A DNA stretch of 13,899 nucleotides. Source: Campylobacterales bacterium. Its GTDB lineage: Bacteria > Campylobacterota > Campylobacteria > Campylobacterales > Arcobacteraceae. The stretch covers positions 1-13,899 of the forward strand of contig JAIELU010000151.1 of NCBI GenBank assembly GCA_019752775.1, read 5' to 3'. Positions 7,146-13,899 of this stretch are shown piece after piece. Numbering within the stretch: the stretch's first letter is position 1; every line of letters begins with the position of its first letter. The notes beneath the pieces were generated by a model. That model made no database searches. It was not told where the DNA came from and saw only the letters and a list, made by a program, of their open reading frames with translations. The position numbers were made by a program, and so were the translations under genes.

Positions 7146-7671
7146 AAAATGTACTTCTACTTTTTGGTGTTTCTAAAAATTCAACATGGGAAACTTTGAT
7201 ATTTAATTTATCCATCTTTTTTTGAACAATTTTTAAAAACCATGCAGATAAATTTTCACTTGTTGGAACAAAATCTACAATTACATAACCTTCATAAAGT
7301 TCTTTTATATGATTATCTTCATCTTTAAATTTTGTAAGATTTACTAAATAATAACCTTCATCAAAGTTAATTAATTCATTTTTATTAACATTTGGAAGTA
7401 AAGTAAAAAATAAAGGGTCATTAATATCTAAAATAAATTTATGATCAAGAACATCATCAATAAATTGTTTAAACCAATTAAGATGTTTAAAATCTGTAAC
7501 CATTCCATCTTTTAACTCTTTAGCTTCTAAATAAACTAAGATTTTTCCTTGATGTCCATGTAAATGTCTGCATTTTAGACATGAATCTATAGAGAATTCT
7601 GGATCTAAAGTTTGTGACCAAACTCTATGACCATAACAAAATTCAAACTCTTTTGATATTTTCCAATGCAT
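7138..7671 (-). CDS. queD: 6-carboxy-tetrahydropterin synthase (QueD family)
   Basis: Zinc enzyme of the PTPS/QueD fold that turns 7,8-dihydroneopterin triphosphate into 6-carboxy-tetrahydropterin, first committed step toward preQ0. Zinc ligands are H15 (YGHRVW) and H38 and H40 in HLHGHQG; C34, four residues before the HGH, is the expected catalytic cysteine. MVTDF and LDHKFIL are standard motifs, as is PTSENLSAWF. At 177 residues it is much longer than E. coli QueD (about 120); the extra length lies mainly in the middle, about residues 80-125, which is rich in Asp, Glu, Asn and Lys. The ATG shares its last base with the queC stop (TAATG). Given queC and queE alongside, tetrahydrobiopterin synthesis is unlikely. 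Confidence 0.93.
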   Translation of the reverse strand: MHWKISKEFEFCYGHRVWSQTLDPEFSIDSCLKCRHLHGHQGKILVYLEAKELKDGMVTDFKHLNWFKQFIDDVLDHKFILDINDPLFFTLLPNVNKNELINFDEGYYLVNLTKFKDEDNHIKELYEGYVIVDFVPTSENLSAWFLKIVQKKMDKLNIKVSHVEFLETPKSRSTFYA

Positions 7672-8354
7672 TATAAAACCTTATAAGTAATTGGATCAAT
7701 TTGGTTTGCAATTTTAAATCCATTAAGTCTAAGTCTACAAGAATCACAAATTCCACAAGCTTCATTTTCTTCTTTGTAACAAGACCAAGTATGTTCAAGA
7801 GGAACATTTAATTTTTTTGCTTCTAAAACAATTTGAGCCTTTGATAAATGAACTAAAGGTGTAATAATATCAATTCGTGTATCTTCTTTTGTTCCTTGAT
7901 TTATAGCTTTTTTTATATCTTGTATAAACTCATCTGTACAATCAGGATAACCTGAACTATCTTCTTGTACAACTCCAATATACATAGCAGTTGCTTCTTC
8001 TTTTTCTGCGATTGCAGCTGCAATTGATAAAAAAATTCCATTTCTAAATGGAACATAAGTAATAGGAACTCCAGCTTCAATTCCTCCTGTTGGAACATCA
8101 ATATTTTTATCTGTTAAAGCACTTGCTCCAATTTGTGTAAAAAATGGAATATCAACTTCATATTTTTCTAATATTTTTAAATCATTACAAATATCTCTAA
8201 ATGCTTTTAATTCTCGCTCTTGAGTTCTTTGTCCATAATTAAAATGAACAGCAATTATTTCATAACCGTCATTTTTTGCCATATATGAAGCTAAGGTAGA
8301 ATCCATTCCCCCACTTAAAATACATATTGCTTTTTTTGTTTTGATGTTACTCAT
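7671..8354 (-). CDS. queC: 7-cyano-7-deazaguanine (preQ0) synthase
   Basis: ATP-dependent enzyme that converts 7-carboxy-7-deazaguanine and ammonia to preQ0, precursor of queuosine in tRNA. The adenylating PP-loop SGGMDS lies at 14-19, and HFNYGQR (37-43) is a QueC signature. Four zinc-binding cysteines end the protein: C192, C200, C203 and C206. At 227 residues it is full length. The ATG at 8354 overlaps the end of moeA by eight bases, and its stop overlaps the queD start by one base, so translation is probably coupled. Confidence 0.97.
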   Translation of the reverse strand: MSNIKTKKAICILSGGMDSTLASYMAKNDGYEIIAVHFNYGQRTQERELKAFRDICNDLKILEKYEVDIPFFTQIGASALTDKNIDVPTGGIEAGVPITYVPFRNGIFLSIAAAIAEKEEATAMYIGVVQEDSSGYPDCTDEFIQDIKKAINQGTKEDTRIDIITPLVHLSKAQIVLEAKKLNVPLEHTWSCYKEENEACGICDSCRLRLNGFKIANQIDPITYKVL

Positions 8355-9570
8355 GTGTTAAAAAGTCCTTTTTTATATGGCTAAAGAATTTCCAATTTAT
8401 TGGTAATATTTTTATTAAACAATCTTTTTCTAATTTCTCAACTTTTTCATCTATCATAATCATTGAATTACAAAAACTTAAAACGCAAACCATTCCAGCT
8501 GATCTTTTTTGAGAAGTTTCAAAATATTCTCCATCAAAGAAACCAGGTATTAAAGTAGTTTTTCCTTTTTTTGTTGAAAAATCTTCTTTCAATTTTCCTA
8601 AAATATAATTTGAATAAATATTTTTTGAACCTATAAGTTTTTGAATTAAGATTTTTCCAAACATTTCAAATATTAATGCAGAGGCAAGAGGATTTCCTGG
8701 AAGATTTAGAATATATGTATTTTTAATTTTTCCAAAAACAGTCGGTTTCCCTGGTTTTACATTTATCCCATCAAAAAGTGCTTCAAATCCTGATTCATAA
8801 AATGCTTCTTTTGTAAAATCAGCATCTCCCACTGAAACACCACCTGATGTTATTATTAAATCTGCATCTAAAGAGTTATTAACTAAAGTTTTTATATCTT
8901 CAATTGTATCTTTTGCCTGACCTATAAAAACTACATCGCAACCTAATTCTTTTGCACGACTTATAAAAGTTGGTGTATTAGAATTATAAATTTGAAAAGA
9001 TTCTATTTTTTCATAATGAAGTTTTAACTCTTCGCCACTTGCAAAAACTACAACTTTAGGTTTTTTATAAACTTTTATATGTGAAATTCCCTGACTTGCA
9101 AGTAGGGTGATTTTTGAAAAATTAATGTCATCACCAATATTTATTAAAAGTTCATTTAATTTAATATCTTCACCAATATATCTTATATGTTGAAATTCTT
9201 TAACATTTTTTAAAATTTTAATTTTATTATCATTAAGTTCTTCTACATCTTCTTTTGGAATTATAGCTGTTGAATTATCTGGTATTTTTGCGCCAGTCAT
9301 AATTTTTATACAAGTATTTTTTTCTAATAATTTATTATTGTTATCACCTGCAAAAATAGTATCAATTATTTCTAATTCATTGTCTTTATCTTCATAAATT
9401 ATTGCATATCCATCCATTGCTGAATTATCAAATTTTGGTAAAAAACTTGTAGCAAAAATATCTTTTGCACATATTCTTCCCGTTGCATTTTCTATTGGGA
9501 TAATTTCAAAATTTAAATCTAAAGTTAAATTTGAAATGATTTCTATAGCAGTTTGTACATTTATAGCCAT
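8347..9570 (-). CDS. moeA: Molybdopterin molybdenumtransferase
   Basis: Inserts molybdenum into adenylylated molybdopterin, the last step of basic molybdenum cofactor synthesis. Motifs in order: DNSAMDGYA (48-56), MTGAKIP (91-97), then the MogA-like central domain with TSGGVSVGD (241-249) and PGKPTVFG (273-280), and LPGNPLA (290-296). The C-terminal beta-barrel domain IV occupies about 320-407. At 407 residues it is full length. The ATG at 9570 has AAGGAA upstream, and TATTAT on the minus strand at 9617-9622 may be its -10 box. It leads the operon with queC, queD and queE. No other moa, mob or mog gene is in the window. Confidence 0.95.
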   Translation of the reverse strand: MAINVQTAIEIISNLTLDLNFEIIPIENATGRICAKDIFATSFLPKFDNSAMDGYAIIYEDKDNELEIIDTIFAGDNNNKLLEKNTCIKIMTGAKIPDNSTAIIPKEDVEELNDNKIKILKNVKEFQHIRYIGEDIKLNELLINIGDDINFSKITLLASQGISHIKVYKKPKVVVFASGEELKLHYEKIESFQIYNSNTPTFISRAKELGCDVVFIGQAKDTIEDIKTLVNNSLDADLIITSGGVSVGDADFTKEAFYESGFEALFDGINVKPGKPTVFGKIKNTYILNLPGNPLASALIFEMFGKILIQKLIGSKNIYSNYILGKLKEDFSTKKGKTTLIPGFFDGEYFETSQKRSAGMVCVLSFCNSMIMIDEKVEKLEKDCLIKILPINWKFFSHIKKDFLTHE

Positions 9571-9615
9571 ATTATTCCTTTTTGTAGTTAAAATAAAAAC
9601 TTATGACAAGTTAGA

Positions 9616-9621
9616 TATAAT
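9616..9621 (+). promoter_or_regulatory. Probable -10 box for the membrane protein-rsmE pair
   Basis: TATAAT on the plus strand, 32 bases before the ATG at 9654. The same bases read TATTAT on the minus strand (9617-9622), so the divergent moeA promoter may overlap it. The whole 83-base gap between moeA and the membrane protein gene holds only these signals and the ribosome binding sites. Confidence 0.5.
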
Positions 9622-9653
9622 ACCAAAATTTTTTAAAAGTGAGATAAACAATA

Positions 9654-10058
9654 ATGGAATTAATGCACAGTGCGGTTCAAACGCATATTTATACAATATA
9701 TTTTTTCTTAGCAATTATGTTATTTAATCTATATTCTGTATATAAAGAAAAAGAGTTTATAGTTTTAGCAAAACGGCTAAAATTTTTGACACCTTTATAT
9801 CATTCAATTAATGCAGTAGTAATTTATACAGGGACAATAGTGGCTTTTTATGCACAAACTTTTAGTTTTACAATAGCTTTAATGATTCCCGCTTCTATAT
9901 TTTTATTAGTTATTGAAATAAAAAGATACAAAAAGATGAGGGTTATAAAACATGACCAAATTGAATTACAAAATGAATTTTATATTTATGCAAAAAAGAT
10001 TTATACGATAGAAATTTCTGTGATTATTGCTGTTTATATTTTAAGTAAGGTATTTTAA
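9654..10058 (+). CDS. Small membrane protein of unknown function, four predicted helices
   Basis: I do not recognise this protein. It has 134 residues and four hydrophobic segments, about 12-30, 50-68, 71-89 and 115-132, joined by short basic loops (KEKEF, RLKF, KRYKKMR). There is no cleavable signal, no cysteine and no obvious catalytic motif. Histidines occur near the start of helix 1 (H5, H11), before helix 2 (about H50) and in the cytoplasm-like loop after helix 3. The ATG at 9654 has GTGAG about ten bases upstream; a second in-frame ATG at 9663 is less well placed. Its stop overlaps the rsmE start as TAATG, so the two are translated together. A tie to ribosome maturation cannot be inferred from this alone. 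Confidence 0.85.
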   Translation: MELMHSAVQTHIYTIYFFLAIMLFNLYSVYKEKEFIVLAKRLKFLTPLYHSINAVVIYTGTIVAFYAQTFSFTIALMIPASIFLLVIEIKRYKKMRVIKHDQIELQNEFYIYAKKIYTIEISVIIAVYILSKVF

Positions 10059-10729
10059 TGCAATTTACTTATGATGAATTTTGTGGAACAGATATTTTTG
10101 AAATTAAAGATGAAGTTTATAATTATTTGATAAAAGCTAGACGACACAAAATTGATGATGAGATTTATTTTAGAAACTTAAAAGATGACAATATTTATTT
10201 ATATAAAATTAATTCTATTGATAAGAAAAAAGCATATTTGAATTTAGTTTCCAAGGAAGAAAAAATTGTAATTAATGAAAAAAAATTACATCTTGGTTGG
10301 TGTGTTGTAGATCCCAAAACAGTAGAAAAGTATATAACTTCATTAAATGAAATAGGAGTAAATAAAATCACATTTATTTATTCTGATTATTCGCAAAAGA
10401 ACTTTAAAATCAATATCGAGAAGTTAGAGAAAATTTTAATTAACTCTTCAAGCCAATGTGGAAGATCAGATACTATAAAACTTGAAATATCAAAAAGTTT
10501 AGTAGATTTTATAAAAGAGAATGGTGATGTTTATTTTTTAGATTTTTCTACAATTTGTATTGATGATAAAAAAGATGAAATTAAAACTTTAGTTATTGGT
10601 TGTGAAGGAGGTTTTTCTAAAAATGAGAGAGAAAGATTTAATATTGAAAATATTGTAGGATTTAATTCTAATTTAATACTTCGTTCTGAAACAGCAATAA
10701 TATCAGCTGGAGCAAAAATACTTTTATAA
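10058..10729 (+). CDS. rsmE: 16S rRNA (uracil(1498)-N3)-methyltransferase
   Basis: SPOUT-class methyltransferase that methylates N3 of U1498 in 16S rRNA of the 30S subunit, using S-adenosylmethionine. The N-terminal ~70 residues form the PUA-like RNA-binding domain. The trefoil-knot catalytic domain carries SSSQCGRS (130-137, usually SEQSGR), IGCEGGFS (180-187) and LRSETA (208-213), all RsmE signatures. At 223 residues it is slightly short of the E. coli enzyme (about 243) but complete. The start overlaps the upstream membrane-protein stop by one base. Confidence 0.94.
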   Translation: MQFTYDEFCGTDIFEIKDEVYNYLIKARRHKIDDEIYFRNLKDDNIYLYKINSIDKKKAYLNLVSKEEKIVINEKKLHLGWCVVDPKTVEKYITSLNEIGVNKITFIYSDYSQKNFKINIEKLEKILINSSSQCGRSDTIKLEISKSLVDFIKENGDVYFLDFSTICIDDKKDEIKTLVIGCEGGFSKNERERFNIENIVGFNSNLILRSETAIISAGAKILL

Positions 10730-10759
10730 AAAAGATAAACTTTTAAGTTTATCTTTTTT
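10728..10759. terminator. Bidirectional intrinsic terminator between rsmE and the cytochrome c'-like gene
   Basis: A 15-base perfect inverted repeat (10728-10742 with 10745-10759, core GATAAACTT/AAGTTTATC) begins with six A and ends with six T. The T tract therefore follows the stem on either strand. It sits between the ends of two convergent genes (10729 and 10765) and should stop both transcripts. Confidence 0.88.
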
Positions 10760-10764
10760 AATTC

Positions 10765-11160
10765 TTACCAATTTCTAACTATTGAGTGACAGCTAGAACA
10801 TGCATTTAACATATCAGAATAAGCATTTGTAGCTTTTATAAATGCTTTATTATCCAAATTAGATTCTAATTCAGTAATATCTAAAGATATTCTTTTTGAA
10901 GCATTTTCAGCTACATTTACCATGTGTTTTTTATTGTCAGGCAAATATTGGTTTATAACTTTCGCATCTGAAAAAAGAGCATTTCCTTCTTTCACAAGTT
11001 TAGTTCCCTCTTTAATCAAATCAAGGTTATTATTTAAAAAACCTTTTTGAATTTGAGTCATACCTTTTTCCATAGTTGACATTGAGTTTTGCATTACATC
11101 ATTTGCACTTGCACATACTATAAATAGCGATGCAGCGATTATTAATTTAGATAATTTCAT
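10765..11160 (-). CDS. Small periplasmic cytochrome c'/c-556-like heme protein
   Basis: A 131-residue exported protein with one heme-attachment motif, C121-SSC-H125, seven residues from the C-terminus. That placement, after a largely helical amphipathic chain, is the layout of class II cytochromes c (cytochrome c' and c-556), four-helix bundles in the periplasm. The N-terminal signal ends near CASA at 16-19; the cysteine there is not in a good lipobox (FIVC), so signal peptidase I cleavage is likely. Several methionines near the mature N-terminus (M23, M27, M30, M34) could provide a sixth ligand as in c-556; this is untested. The ATG at 11160 has GAGGAAA upstream. It lies only 30 bases after petC, with no terminator in the gap, so it is probably part of the pet operon. 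The redox partner is unknown. Confidence 0.82.
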   Translation of the reverse strand: MKLSKLIIAASLFIVCASANDVMQNSMSTMEKGMTQIQKGFLNNNLDLIKEGTKLVKEGNALFSDAKVINQYLPDNKKHMVNVAENASKRISLDITELESNLDNKAFIKATNAYSDMLNACSSCHSIVRNW

Positions 11161-11190
11161 TTATTTTTCCTCTTAATTTGAAAAGATGTT

Positions 11191-12075
11191 CTAGTGAACA
11201 TCTCTCCATTTACTTGCTTTCCATAAGAAACCAAAAATTGCAAAGATAACAAGATAGATTAAGAATTTAGGTCCTAACTCTTCTCTTTGAGATTTTTTAG
11301 AATCACCAATTTCTTCTAAGTAAGATACAACTTGTTTTTGAGCTTCTTCATTTAATCCAACTCTAGGCATCGCAGTACCTTCAAGATTTTTTTCAGGATC
11401 ATTAACAAATGTTTCTAAATACTCATGACCTCTTGATCTAATAAATTGAGATAAGTCAGGAGGTAATTTCCCCATATAGTGTTTAATGTCAGCATTTGGT
11501 GTAAATGCAGCCATTGTCCCACCTTTCATATCAGCATATTTAATTGAGTGACATCTTTGGCAAGCATCATTGAAAACTTGTTTATTTGTCATCTCTTTTG
11601 GTGCAATCGATTTTAAGTAAGCAACCATATCAGCTACTTCTTGTGGTTGCAACCAATCATAAGCAGGCATTGGATGAACTCTACCTTCAACAAATTTATG
11701 AGAAACTTTTGAAGCTTTAGCAGGATTTTTAATAAATGCTGCTAAATAATCTGCATTATAAAGTTTTCCAGCACTACTTAAATCAGGAGGAGTTACTCCA
11801 TAAGCAGCAGCAGAACTTGCATTATCCATAACAGGTGGGAATCCTTTTGCTTCAATTGAGTGACAAGCTGTACAGTTTGATGTAACTAAAGTTTCACCAT
11901 TTGCTGCATCACCTTGTAATGCTTTAATATCTTTAATATCTTCTTGAACATCAGAAAATGTAAAATCAGCAGGAGCAACATGAGGGTGCATTTGAGAGTG
12001 AGCAAATGGCTCAACTCCCCAGTATGTAATTAGCGTTAAAGCAACTACTACTGCTAATATTTTTAATTCTCTCAT
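11191..12075 (-). CDS. petC: Diheme cytochrome c1-type subunit of the quinol:cytochrome c oxidoreductase
   Basis: Cytochrome c subunit of the bc1 complex, passing electrons from the Rieske centre to periplasmic acceptors. Two CXXCH motifs, C68-TAC-H72 and C172-QRC-H176, mark two c-type domains. Likely methionine ligands are M136 (HPMPAYDW) and M236 (AMPRVG). Hydrophobic segments at about 5-20 and 270-287 anchor both ends, leaving the heme domains in the periplasm. Mitochondrial-type c1 has one heme; a diheme form is known from Campylobacterota and actinobacteria. At 294 residues it is complete. The ATG overlaps the petB stop as ATGA, indicating translational coupling. Confidence 0.94.
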   Translation of the reverse strand: MRELKILAVVVALTLITYWGVEPFAHSQMHPHVAPADFTFSDVQEDIKDIKALQGDAANGETLVTSNCTACHSIEAKGFPPVMDNASSAAAYGVTPPDLSSAGKLYNADYLAAFIKNPAKASKVSHKFVEGRVHPMPAYDWLQPQEVADMVAYLKSIAPKEMTNKQVFNDACQRCHSIKYADMKGGTMAAFTPNADIKHYMGKLPPDLSQFIRSRGHEYLETFVNDPEKNLEGTAMPRVGLNEEAQKQVVSYLEEIGDSKKSQREELGPKFLIYLVIFAIFGFLWKASKWRDVH

Positions 12076-13322
12076 AGTGATCCCCTTTTCTTAGCATCAA
12101 TTTTAGTAACAATTGGAAGTATAACAAATAATAATATAAATGAAACAGCTGCAAAGAATCCAACCCATGCATTAGCACCTGTTGGTGGTAATTTACCATA
12201 AACAGTTAATACAATTAAGTCAATCATTAAAATCCAGAACCATACAAAGAAAACTGGTCTTCTATGTGCTGGTAGAATTTTTGGATCTCTATCTAACCAA
12301 GGTAATAATAAGAAAATAACATTTGCAAATGCAAAAGCGATTAATCCAATATTAAATGCTTTAAATCCAAATATATCGAAGAAGAATCCTCTTAATACTT
12401 CGTATGACCATAAGAAATACCACTCAGGATAAATGTGAGCCGGTGTAACCATATTATTTGCAGGATCAAAGTTTACAGGGTCCATTGCAAAATCATAATG
12501 GAAGAATACTAAGTAGAAATAGAAAATTAAGAATACACCAAGTACTGCTAAATCTTTAGAGATAAATACAGGCCAGAAAGGAATAACTTTTGACTCTTTT
12601 TTATTTCCAGCTAAATATTTTTCAGCTTCAGTATCAAAATCAAATTCATCAGAATTTTGATTATTAACATGAGGAATTCTAAGAGTATAGAAGTGTAAAG
12701 CAATAATTCCCATAATTGTAATTGGTAATAAGAATACATGTAACATAAAGAATCTTGTTAAAGTAGCATCAGCCACATTAAAATCCCCTCTAATCCATAC
12801 AACTAAAGCATCTCCAATAACAGGAACTCCACCAAATAAGTTAGTAATAACCATTGCAGCCCAGTAAGACATTTGTCCCCATGGTAACATATATCCAGAG
12901 AATCCAGCAGCACTGAATGTCATAAATAATAACATACCAGAAATCCAAATCATTTCTCTACCTTGTTTGTAAGAACCATAATAAATTCCTGTAAACATGT
13001 GTATATAAATAACTAAGAAAACAACTGATGCTGCAACTCCATGAATATGTCTGAATAACCAACCAAATGCAACTTCTTGCATAATTGTGTAGTTAACAGA
13101 GTCAAATGCTAAGTTAATATCTGGTTTGTAATACATCATTAAGAAGATTCCAGAAATAATTAAAATACCAAATGTAGTAGCTAATAATACACCCATTGCC
13201 CATAAGAAGTTAATATCTTTTGGAATCCAATATTCAGTCATCATTACTTTGTTGAAAGTAGTTAGATTTAATCTTTGATCTAACCATTCACCAACAGAGT
13301 TAGCTTTTTCAAATTTTGCCAT
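12072..13322 (-). CDS. petB: Cytochrome b of the quinol:cytochrome c oxidoreductase
   Basis: Membrane core of the bc1 complex, carrying hemes bL and bH and the two quinone sites. The heme ligands are H94 and H108 in helix B and H195 and H210 in helix D. PEWYF at the Qo site is intact. Unlike b6f, where the chain is split in two, this is one polypeptide of 416 residues with about eight hydrophobic segments plus further C-terminal helices. The spacing H195-x14-H210 is one residue longer than in mitochondrial cytochrome b and equals that of b6f. A charged loop at about 230-250 (NSDEFDFDTEAEKY) separates the two halves. The ATG at 13322 has AAGGAGT upstream, ten bases after petA. Confidence 0.96.
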   Translation of the reverse strand: MAKFEKANSVGEWLDQRLNLTTFNKVMMTEYWIPKDINFLWAMGVLLATTFGILIISGIFLMMYYKPDINLAFDSVNYTIMQEVAFGWLFRHIHGVAASVVFLVIYIHMFTGIYYGSYKQGREMIWISGMLLFMTFSAAGFSGYMLPWGQMSYWAAMVITNLFGGVPVIGDALVVWIRGDFNVADATLTRFFMLHVFLLPITIMGIIALHFYTLRIPHVNNQNSDEFDFDTEAEKYLAGNKKESKVIPFWPVFISKDLAVLGVFLIFYFYLVFFHYDFAMDPVNFDPANNMVTPAHIYPEWYFLWSYEVLRGFFFDIFGFKAFNIGLIAFAFANVIFLLLPWLDRDPKILPAHRRPVFFVWFWILMIDLIVLTVYGKLPPTGANAWVGFFAAVSFILLFVILPIVTKIDAKKRGSL

Positions 13323-13332
13323 TAATTACTCC

Positions 13333-13833
13333 TTACGCTTTCATCGCTGCTGCGATTGCTTGGTGTTCAGGACCATCTTCACCTAAAGTGATAACAGTTC
13401 CTTTTAAACTAAATGGTGGTAAATCAAGTGGTCTTGGTGGTGGTCCAAAAGTTTGTTTAGCACTTGTATTGTACTCTCCTCCATGACATGCACATTTCCA
13501 TTTATCTTTAGCCCATGCTGGGATACATCCTAAATGTGTACATAGTCCAATTGCAATAATGTATCTATCTTCTCCGATATGTAAATCTCTTGAAGATTGT
13601 TCCATTTCAGGAGTTTTTTTAAGTACGAATATTGGTTTCCCTCTCCATACAAAAGTCTCAGGTTCTCCAGCTTTAACTGGAGCTAGGTCAACAGTTGTGA
13701 ATCCACCAGCAAGTACACTTGGAAGTGGATCCCAAGCTTGTTTCATACCAACAAGTGACGCGGCACCACCAACTGCAGCAACTGCAGCAAATGAGTAACC
13801 AATAAAATCTCGTCTATTTGTTTCTTTAGACAT
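13333..13833 (-). CDS. petA: Rieske iron-sulfur subunit of the quinol:cytochrome c oxidoreductase
   Basis: Rieske [2Fe-2S] protein that takes the first electron from quinol at the Qo site of cytochrome b. The N-terminus has a twin-arginine motif (NRRDFIG, R7-R8) before a hydrophobic segment at about 11-30, which should be kept as a membrane anchor. Cluster ligands are C98 and H100 (CTHLGC) and C114 and H117 (CACHGGEY), with C103 and C116 placed for the disulfide. G119 replaces the serine of the usual CPCHGS box, while Y121 is kept. FGPPPRPLDLPPF is the expected proline loop. At 166 residues it is complete. The ATG at 13833 follows AAGGAAG, and it is the first gene of the pet operon. Confidence 0.96.
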   Translation of the reverse strand: MSKETNRRDFIGYSFAAVAAVGGAASLVGMKQAWDPLPSVLAGGFTTVDLAPVKAGEPETFVWRGKPIFVLKKTPEMEQSSRDLHIGEDRYIIAIGLCTHLGCIPAWAKDKWKCACHGGEYNTSAKQTFGPPPRPLDLPPFSLKGTVITLGEDGPEHQAIAAAMKA

Positions 13834-13868
13834 ATTTGGCTTCCTTTTTTTAAATTTAGAATTCCATG

Positions 13869-13874
13869 ATTATA
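13869..13874 (-). promoter_or_regulatory. Probable -10 box for the petABC operon
   Basis: TATAAT on the minus strand, 35 bases before the petA ATG, preceded by AT-rich sequence. The region beyond 13899 is not visible, so any upstream regulatory site is out of view. Confidence 0.5.
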
Positions 13875-13899
13875 TTATCAAATTACTTAAAAAGTTTTG

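Noticed and set aside
9571..9653. PreQ1 or molybdenum-cofactor riboswitch ahead of moeA
   Set aside because: The gap is only 83 bases and is shared with the divergent gene; no conserved aptamer pairing or GC-rich stem is visible.
9536..9727. Plus-strand open frame starting inside the moeA start region
   Set aside because: It overlaps the moeA N-terminus and the start of the membrane protein gene in another frame, with no ribosome binding site and no family resemblance.
11103..11120. Lipoprotein signal in the cytochrome c'-like protein (cysteine at residue 16)
   Set aside because: The residues before the cysteine are FIV; a lipobox needs a small residue at -1. ASA followed by N fits signal peptidase I cleavage better.
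1..13899. CRISPR array, tRNA or rRNA gene, insertion sequence, toxin-antitoxin or phage-defence genes
   Set aside because: No spaced direct repeats, cloverleaf, transposase motif or terminal inverted repeats were seen; nearly all bases are taken by recognised housekeeping genes.

Overview
The window looks like a low-GC core chromosome segment from an Arcobacter-like member of Campylobacterota (formerly Epsilonproteobacteria). Several things point that way: strong AT bias, a bc1 complex with a diheme cytochrome c1, a QueE with a long insertion inside its cysteine motif, compact minus-strand operons, and promoters with a clear TATAAT but little -35. This placement rests on recognising the protein sequences; no search was run.

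Layout, left to right. At the left edge, a minus-strand pheS-pheT operon is cut off, and the first ~120-150 bases do not belong to it. They encode, on the plus strand, a piece of ribosomal protein L16 (uL16) resembling organellar more than Arcobacter L16, most simply an assembly chimera. A lone HIT-family hydrolase (plus strand) follows, divergent from pheS and convergent with the next block. The fatty-acid block on the minus strand reads fabG, acpP, fabF, accA in transcription order, with terminators or promoters in the gaps. Next comes a tight minus-strand operon moeA-queC-queD-queE with overlapping genes: molybdenum insertion into molybdopterin plus the preQ0 (queuosine precursor) pathway. 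Divergent from it, a small four-helix membrane protein of unknown function is coupled to rsmE (16S rRNA m3U1498 methyltransferase). A strong bidirectional terminator separates rsmE from the last block, petA-petB-petC plus a small cytochrome c'-like protein: the respiratory quinol:cytochrome c oxidoreductase.

How the genes work together. AccA makes part of the carboxyltransferase that yields malonyl-CoA. AcpP carries the acyl chain, FabF condenses and FabG reduces. QueD, QueE and QueC act in order from dihydroneopterin triphosphate to preQ0. PetA, PetB and PetC form one membrane complex taking electrons from quinol (probably menaquinone) to periplasmic cytochromes, and the small heme protein encoded next to them may be one such acceptor.

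There is no mobile element, CRISPR array, tRNA or rRNA, and no convincing new multi-gene system. The items most worth a second look are the L16/pheT junction, the cytochrome c'-like gene attached to petABC, the Rieske and cytochrome b features that fit a low-potential quinone, the terminator packed against the accA ribosome binding site, and the unknown membrane protein coupled to rsmE.
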